The notes beneath the pieces were generated by a model, which searched no databases, had not been told where the DNA came from, and worked only from the letters and a program-made list of their open reading frames with translations. The position numbers were made by a program, and so were the translations under genes. A DNA stretch of 64,000 bases from Marinobacter confluentis (GTDB lineage Bacteria > Pseudomonadota > Gammaproteobacteria > Pseudomonadales > Oleiphilaceae): NCBI RefSeq assembly GCF_004785685.1, contig NZ_SRPF01000005.1:62001-126000 (forward strand), read 5' to 3'. Shown one piece after another: positions 58,835 through 64,000 of this stretch; the first letter of the stretch is position 1, and each line of letters opens with the position of its first letter.

Positions 58835-59239
58835 TCACTTGCGCGCGGTGTAGTCTTGGTAGGACTTTTCTTCCACAAAACGCGAGCCCAGAGCCAGGTT
58901 CACTTCTTTCTTGATGGCAGCACGCTTGTCGTTCGTGACATAGACCGCCCGGGCCAGTTCGATGAACTTCGAGCCAAAATCCTGCGCGGCTTCCTGGTCC
59001 CGGATGTCGTCTTCGATCACCCAGAGTTCCTCGTTCACCGCCTTCAGTTGCTTACGCAGATCTGCAATGGCTGACGGGTCCTGAACCGCCTGGTTCCAGG
59101 TCGCGGTCAGTTCATCCAGTTCCAGCCGGACATTCTTTACTTTCTCCGGGTCGGCGATGCGTTCGGATTTGATCTCCAGAATGGTGATCTTGTCCAGCAC
59201 TTCGCCGAAGGACACCGGAACAGTAATGACGTCTGCCAT
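58835..59239 (-). CDS. DUF6165 protein
   Basis: 134 residues, all helical in appearance, recognised as DUF6165 from ITVPVSFGEVLDKITILEIKSERI and NEELWVIEDDIR. A cytoplasmic protein of unknown function that is common beside LPS genes. It follows ilvE by 17 bases and is probably cotranscribed with it. Confidence 0.82.
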   Translation of the reverse strand: MADVITVPVSFGEVLDKITILEIKSERIADPEKVKNVRLELDELTATWNQAVQDPSAIADLRKQLKAVNEELWVIEDDIRDQEAAQDFGSKFIELARAVYVTNDKRAAIKKEVNLALGSRFVEEKSYQDYTARK

Positions 59240-59256
59240 ATTCGTTTCCTAACCTC

Positions 59257-60183
59257 TTAACCTTTAACGTGTGTGAGCCAGTTTCCGTGCTTTTCGCTCT
59301 TGCCTTTAACGGCATCGAAATACATGGTCTGGAACTGCTCGGTCAGCGGGCCGCGCTTGCCAGCGCCAATAACCCGGCCGTCCAGTTCACGAATCGGTAG
59401 CACTTCGGCGGCAGTACCAGTGAAGAAGGCTTCGTCAGCGATATACACCTCGTCGCGGGTAATGCGGCGCTCACGAACGGGCACATTCAGCTCACGGGCG
59501 AAATCCAGAATGGTCTGGCGGGTGATGCCTTCCAGGCAGGAGGTCAACTCGGGCGTATGCAGAACCCCGTCCCGCAGAATGAAGATGTTTTCGCCGGAGC
59601 CTTCCGCCACGTAACCCTCGTTATCCAGCAGCAGTGCTTCCTCGCAACCACTGGCAATCGCTTCATTCAGCGCCAACATGGAATTGATGTAATTGCCGTT
59701 GGCCTTGGCTTTGCACATGGTAATGTTGACGTGGTGCCGGGTGTAGGAGGATGTGCGCACCTTGATGCCAAGCTCCTTGGCTTCCGGCGACATGTATGAC
59801 GGCCAGCTCCAGGCAGCCACGATAACGTGGGTCTGGAGGTTGTCTGCGCGCAGGCCCATGCCCTCGGATCCGTAAAACACCATCGGCCGCAGGTAGGCTT
59901 CATCAAGCCCGTTTTCCATCACGGCAGCGCACTGGGCAGCGTTCAACTGTTCCTTCGTAAACGGCATTTTCATGTTCAGAATGTGGGCGGAGCGGAACAA
60001 CCGGTCCGTGTGGTCCTGAAGCCGGAAAATCGCGGCGCCTTTCGAAGTGCTGTAGGCGCGCACACCCTCGAAGCAGCCCAACCCGTAATGCAGGGTATGA
60101 GTGAGCACGTGGGTTTTGGCGTCCCGCCAGGGAATCATCTCGCCATCCATCCAGATCAGGCCATCGCGATCAGCCATCGACAT
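59257..60183 (-). CDS. ilvE: Branched-chain-amino-acid aminotransferase
   Basis: 308 residues, class IV PLP enzyme that makes the last step of Val, Leu and Ile synthesis. The PLP lysine is in TMCKAKANGNYINSML, with HYGLGCFEGVRAY and EGSGENIFILRDG as the other family blocks. ATG 60183 has AGGAG at good spacing. An extended -10 sits upstream. Confidence 0.96.
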   Translation of the reverse strand: MSMADRDGLIWMDGEMIPWRDAKTHVLTHTLHYGLGCFEGVRAYSTSKGAAIFRLQDHTDRLFRSAHILNMKMPFTKEQLNAAQCAAVMENGLDEAYLRPMVFYGSEGMGLRADNLQTHVIVAAWSWPSYMSPEAKELGIKVRTSSYTRHHVNITMCKAKANGNYINSMLALNEAIASGCEEALLLDNEGYVAEGSGENIFILRDGVLHTPELTSCLEGITRQTILDFARELNVPVRERRITRDEVYIADEAFFTGTAAEVLPIRELDGRVIGAGKRGPLTEQFQTMYFDAVKGKSEKHGNWLTHVKG

Positions 60184-60220
60184 TGTTCTTGCTCCTAAGC
60201 GCGCTTAACGTAAAGGCGGC

Positions 60221-60229
60221 ATTCTAGCA
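60221..60229 (-). promoter_or_regulatory. Candidate extended -10 promoter for ilvE
   Basis: On the minus strand TGCTAGAAT (60229-60221) matches the extended -10 form TGnTANAAT, 38 bases before the ilvE ATG. No strong -35 was seen. Confidence 0.5.
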
Positions 60230-60252
60230 GGAAAAATCCCCGTTACGAAGAG

Positions 60253-63174
60253 CTACGAAGAGCCCTGCTCGTCCAACATGACACGGTTCCAGGTCGCCTG
60301 GATGTAGGCTCGCTCATCCCGAAAGGCATCGTCAGGCACCTGGCTGTTCAGATTCTGCAGCGCCCGGCGATGAATGGTTGAGCGCAGGGTGATGTAGCAT
60401 TCCCTCAATTCCTGGACATCCTCGACGGGAATGACACCAACGCGGCCCAGCTCCTCCATCTGCCGGATATTGTCCGAATACTGGGTCAGCTCCGGAAACT
60501 CAGATGAGTAGGCAAGTACCAGGTACTGAACCATAAACTCGATATCGATGATTCCGCCGTTGTCGTGTTTGACATGGAAAACCTCCTGCGCCTGACCCGA
60601 CTTCGACGGGCTGCCAAGCGCCGAGCGCATTTTCTCGCGCATCGCGATCACTTCCTGGCGCAGGGCATCCCTGTCTCTCTGCTGGCAAAGAATAGACTTC
60701 CTGATGGCTTCGAATCCTTCCAGGGTGCCAACGCAACCGGCGATACCTCTGGCCCGTGCCAGGGCCTGATGCTCCCAGGTCCAGGCATCGTTCAGCTGAT
60801 ATTTTTCAAAGGCGGTGAGGGTGCTGACCAGCAATCCGGAGTTACCCGAAGGCCGCAGGCGCATATCCACTTCGTAAAGCTGCCCCGCCGGTGTCTGGGT
60901 GTTCAGGATGTGCACAACCCGCTGCGCCAGGCGGGTAAAAAACACCGCATTGTCGATGGACTTCTCGCCGTCCGTAGATTCTTCCGGGTCGCCACTGTGG
61001 ATGAACACCAGGTCCAGGTCTGAGGTATACCCCAACTCTATTCCGCCCAGCTTGCCGTAACCGACAATGGCAAAATCGGTCTCCTCGGCGGAGCCGTCAG
61101 CGCGACGGGGATAGCCGTGTCGACTGGTCAGGTTGGCAAAGGCCACATCCACCACATGGTCCAGAACCACCTCGGCAATCCAGGTCAGATAGTCACTGAC
61201 CTTCATCAACGGCAGCGTGCCCCGTAGTTCGGAAGCCGCGACCCGCAGAATGTGGGCTTTCTTGAAGTGCCGCAAGGTTTCCATCTGCTCTTCCAGATCT
61301 TCAAACGGAATCCGCAGCATCTGCTGGCGAAGGTCATCCCGCAGCTCCTCCTTGGCAGGCGGACTGTAAAGGCTCTCTGCGTTAAGCAGCTCGTCCAGCA
61401 GCAGAGGCGTTTCCGCAAGCTGGGCCGCAATCCAGGGGCTTTCGCTGCACAGCCTCACCAGTTGGGCCCGGGCACCGGGATTCTCAAGCAGTAGAACCAT
61501 GTAGGCGGTGCGGCGGAGAATCGCTTCCACCAGTTGTAGTACCCGGGTCAGGGTCTGTGACGGTTCTTCCACATGGCTGAGCGCTTCCAGCAGTACCGGC
61601 ATGAACCGGTTCAGGCGCTGGCGACCCTGGGTCTGAAGTGATTGCACGGTTCTGGAATCACGCAGGGTAACCAGTTCCCTGTGGCTGGCCTGGGGGTCCT
61701 CGAACTGCTGCGAACCCAGCCACTGGACCGCCGTTGCCTCGTCCGTTTCCCCCATCCACAATTCCTGCCACTCCTCGGCCAGGTCAATGCGGTCGCCATC
61801 TTCATCCTCTGTGGCAATGATGTCGGCAAAGTGAGTTGCCACCCTCTGTCTGTGGTTGTTCAGGGTATCCAGACAGCTCTGCCAATCGTCAAAACCCATG
61901 ATCAGTGCAACCCGCAACTGGTCGATGTCATTATCCGGCAGCAGCTGTGTCTGCTTGTCTTCCATGCCCTGCAGGGCATGCTCGAGATTGCGAAGGAAGA
62001 CGTAGGCGGCGGCAAGCTCGTTAACCACCACCGACGGCAACAGCTCCAGTGCTTCGAGCTCTCGCAGAATGGTCAGCAACTCCCGCTGCTGGAGCTCCCG
62101 GTCACGCCCGCCGCGGATAAGCTGGAACGCCTGCACCACAAACTCGATTTCCCGGATACCACCACTGCCGAGCTTGATGTTGTTCTCCAGCCCCTTACGG
62201 CGGACTTCACGGTTGATCATGGATTTCATGCTACGGAGTGATTCAAACGCGCTGAAATCGATGTACTTGCGATAGACAAACGGCTTCAGGCTGTCCATCA
62301 GCACCTGTCCTTCACGCTGATCGCCGGCAACTACCCGGGCCTTGACCATGGCGTAGCGTTCCCAGTCACGGCCCTGATCCTGGTAATAGGTTTCCAGAGC
62401 AGAAAAACTCAACGCCAGGGCACCGCTCTGGCCGTATGGCCGCAGGCGCATATCCACCCGGAACACAAAGCCATCGGCGGTGATCTGATCTAGCGCCTGA
62501 ATCAACTTCTGGCCCAGGCGGGTGAAGAACTGCTGGTTATCGATGGTACGTTTGGCCCCCCGGGTTTCTCCTTTCCCCGGATAGGCGAAAATCAGGTCGA
62601 TGTCAGAAGACACATTAAGCTCGTGGCCGCCCAGCTTGCCCATGCCCAGCACAATCAGCGGCTGCGGGCCTTCCTGACCGGTCGCCGGGCTCACCCCCCA
62701 GGGCGTGCCGTACTGGGAGCAGCAATCGTCGTAAAGCCAGTCCAGCGCCCCCTGAAGGCAGACATCGGCAAAATCACTGGTCGCTGCCATAGTCTCGGCC
62801 AGGTCGGACCAGCGCATCAGATCCCGCCAGATAATCCGGAACTGGATCTCCATTCGAAACTTCCGCAGTGCGCTGTGAAGTTCCTGTTCGCTGCTCACCT
62901 GTTCCAGAAACTCCGCCCACCGCTGCCGGAGGTACTGTTCGGTTGTGCGTTCGGTCAGCGGTTGCGACTGACACAGGGCCTGAACCGTTTCGCCATGGGC
63001 CTCAATCGTGCGGCGCAGAAAAATACTGCGGGCAATGGCCTGGGCCGCATCCCGCTCGGAAACGCCACCGTCGGCCGACAGGAACTCAGGCACACCCGTG
63101 GGGAAAACCGATGGCCAGATACCGGCAACCTCTTGCGCCAACGGTTGTGGTAAAGCGCGCCATGGCTCGGACAT
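60253..63174 (-). CDS. glnE: Glutamine synthetase adenylyltransferase/deadenylase
   Basis: 973 residues from ATG 63174 (MSEPWRALPQPLAQE) with AGGGG upstream; the frame is open to 63303. It has two nucleotidyltransferase domains. The deadenylase GMGKLGGHELNVSSDIDLIF (about 220) and the adenylylase GYGKLGGIELGYTSDLDLVF (about 720) each carry the G-K-L-G-G...D-x-D metal-site pattern. It modifies glutamine synthetase under PII control. A 10-bp tandem repeat (60244-60263, TACGAAGAGC twice) covers its stop codon. In Pseudomonas the gene also precedes ilvE. Confidence 0.96.
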   Translation of the reverse strand: MSEPWRALPQPLAQEVAGIWPSVFPTGVPEFLSADGGVSERDAAQAIARSIFLRRTIEAHGETVQALCQSQPLTERTTEQYLRQRWAEFLEQVSSEQELHSALRKFRMEIQFRIIWRDLMRWSDLAETMAATSDFADVCLQGALDWLYDDCCSQYGTPWGVSPATGQEGPQPLIVLGMGKLGGHELNVSSDIDLIFAYPGKGETRGAKRTIDNQQFFTRLGQKLIQALDQITADGFVFRVDMRLRPYGQSGALALSFSALETYYQDQGRDWERYAMVKARVVAGDQREGQVLMDSLKPFVYRKYIDFSAFESLRSMKSMINREVRRKGLENNIKLGSGGIREIEFVVQAFQLIRGGRDRELQQRELLTILRELEALELLPSVVVNELAAAYVFLRNLEHALQGMEDKQTQLLPDNDIDQLRVALIMGFDDWQSCLDTLNNHRQRVATHFADIIATEDEDGDRIDLAEEWQELWMGETDEATAVQWLGSQQFEDPQASHRELVTLRDSRTVQSLQTQGRQRLNRFMPVLLEALSHVEEPSQTLTRVLQLVEAILRRTAYMVLLLENPGARAQLVRLCSESPWIAAQLAETPLLLDELLNAESLYSPPAKEELRDDLRQQMLRIPFEDLEEQMETLRHFKKAHILRVAASELRGTLPLMKVSDYLTWIAEVVLDHVVDVAFANLTSRHGYPRRADGSAEETDFAIVGYGKLGGIELGYTSDLDLVFIHSGDPEESTDGEKSIDNAVFFTRLAQRVVHILNTQTPAGQLYEVDMRLRPSGNSGLLVSTLTAFEKYQLNDAWTWEHQALARARGIAGCVGTLEGFEAIRKSILCQQRDRDALRQEVIAMREKMRSALGSPSKSGQAQEVFHVKHDNGGIIDIEFMVQYLVLAYSSEFPELTQYSDNIRQMEELGRVGVIPVEDVQELRECYITLRSTIHRRALQNLNSQVPDDAFRDERAYIQATWNRVMLDEQGSS

Positions 63175-63255
63175 AATGCAAACCCCTGTGTGTCTGTTAT
63201 ATTTCGCGTACTGTATAACGAACGCTCCGCCGACTGAACCGCCACAGGAAACTCC

Positions 63256-64000
63256 ATGCAGAGAAACCGCCGGCCACTGAACCCGGAACACCAGCTGTCC
63301 CATCTGCCAATGTCAGGCATGATCCGGGCCCGGATACAGCGGCTGTTCGCTGTTCTCGCTGGCCTGCTGGTGTTCCAGATTCTGCTGATCTGGACCGTTG
63401 AAGACCTCACCCTGTTTGAATCTGCCTGGATGACCATGACGACCCTGGTCACCGTCGGCTACGGCGACTTCGCACCGGAAACCACCGTCGGTCGCCTCAG
63501 CACCATCGTGCTGATGTTCATTTCGGCGATTACCGTGATGACGCTGATCGTCAGTGACTACATCGAGTACCGGTTCTACCGCCGGGAACGCATTTTAACC
63601 GGACGCTGGATATACAAAATGCAAGACCACATAGTGATCATCAATACCCCTCAAACCGGGGGTGAGCAGTACTTCGCCCGTTTCGCTTCGCAGGTCAGGG
63701 CCGTGCCCGGCTATGAAGCCGTACCGATCATGATCCTTACCCGACAGTTTCCCAACGGCCTGCCGCCGGACCTGTCCGACAACGGGCTGGTGCATTTTCA
63801 CGGCTCCGGTAGCGACCCGGTCGCGCTGAAAGCGGTACACGCAGGCAGTGCACGCCACATTATTGTGCTCTCGGCAGATGAAGCAGACCCTGCTTCCGAC
63901 AGCCTGACGTTTGATATTGCCCACCGGTTAAGCGAGTCCAACCTTGGCCACCACGTGACCGTTGAATGCGTGAGCGATGAGAACCGGCCAAGGTTCAAGT
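63256..64000 (+). CDS. Potassium-channel protein, N-terminal part
   Basis: 248 codons to the right edge; the stop is outside. ATG 63256 has AGGAA at good spacing. It has two membrane segments (about 30-48 and 76-96) around a pore helix and the selectivity filter TVGYGDF (residues 66-72). The following domain (HIVIINTPQTGGEQYFARF) is RCK/TrkA-N-like, but the usual GxGxxG nucleotide loop is changed to NTPQTGG. It starts 81 bases from glnE, divergent from it. Confidence 0.85.
   Translation, partial: MQRNRRPLNPEHQLSHLPMSGMIRARIQRLFAVLAGLLVFQILLIWTVEDLTLFESAWMTMTTLVTVGYGDFAPETTVGRLSTIVLMFISAITVMTLIVSDYIEYRFYRRERILTGRWIYKMQDHIVIINTPQTGGEQYFARFASQVRAVPGYEAVPIMILTRQFPNGLPPDLSDNGLVHFHGSGSDPVALKAVHAGSARHIIVLSADEADPASDSLTFDIAHRLSESNLGHHVTVECVSDENRPRFK

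Overview
The window is a piece of a gammaproteobacterial chromosome, about 55-65 % GC over most of its length. Gene order (aroB/aroK-pilQPONM-ponA; priA-argS-SPOR-hslVU; ptsP-rppH-HAD; cpdA-yqiB-nudF-thiC-tolC; waaA; ilvE-glnE) follows that of Pseudomonas and its relatives. The wax ester synthase and an acyl-ACP-reductase-like gene point to Marinobacter or a close marine relative. This assignment is inferred from gene content and remembered synteny, not from a search. About 54 protein genes, one TPP riboswitch, several intrinsic terminators and a pair of unusual structured repeats are seen. No rRNA, tRNA, insertion sequence or CRISPR array was found.

Layout. 1-5761: shikimate genes (aroB start, aroK) and the type IV pilus alignment operon pilMNOPQ, all on the minus strand. 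5974-10253: penicillin-binding protein 1A, malic enzyme and ribosomal protein L31. 10469-17070: priA, argS, a SPOR protein and the hslVU protease, with a convincing heat-shock promoter before hslV. 17137-23400: a patatin-like protein that lacks its catalytic serine, ptsP, rppH, a HAD phosphatase and rlmI. 23431-27050: a divergent pair, a two-part reductase with a cyanobacterial-AAR-like C-terminal half and a WS/DGAT wax ester synthase. 27085-28549: gcvH and two small membrane proteins.

28929-35429 is an orphan type VI secretion cargo cassette: vgrG, a DUF4123 adaptor, a LysM-headed 866-residue candidate effector, and a tail-to-tail SUMF1-fold lipoprotein. The cargo genes are much richer in AT (about 40-45 % GC where counted) than vgrG (about 63 %). 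35546-41690: cpdA, yqiB-like DUF1249, nudF, thiC with its TPP riboswitch, and a TolC-type channel. Between nudF and thiC lie two copies of a hairpin element whose central part is conserved and whose long stems differ completely in sequence yet pair almost perfectly.

41696-58790 is a lipopolysaccharide core locus: Kdo transferase, two late acyltransferases, at least seven glycosyltransferases, four kinase-fold proteins (YrbL-like, WaaY-like, KdkA and perhaps others), an O-antigen ligase, a GT29/sialyltransferase-like protein, and a GDSL-type hydrolase whose catalytic serine is a cysteine. GC content drops inside the glycosyltransferase gene at 50442-51614 and stays low to about 56.8 kb, which suggests an exchanged strain-specific block. 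58835-64000: a DUF6165 gene, ilvE, glnE and the start of a potassium-channel gene.
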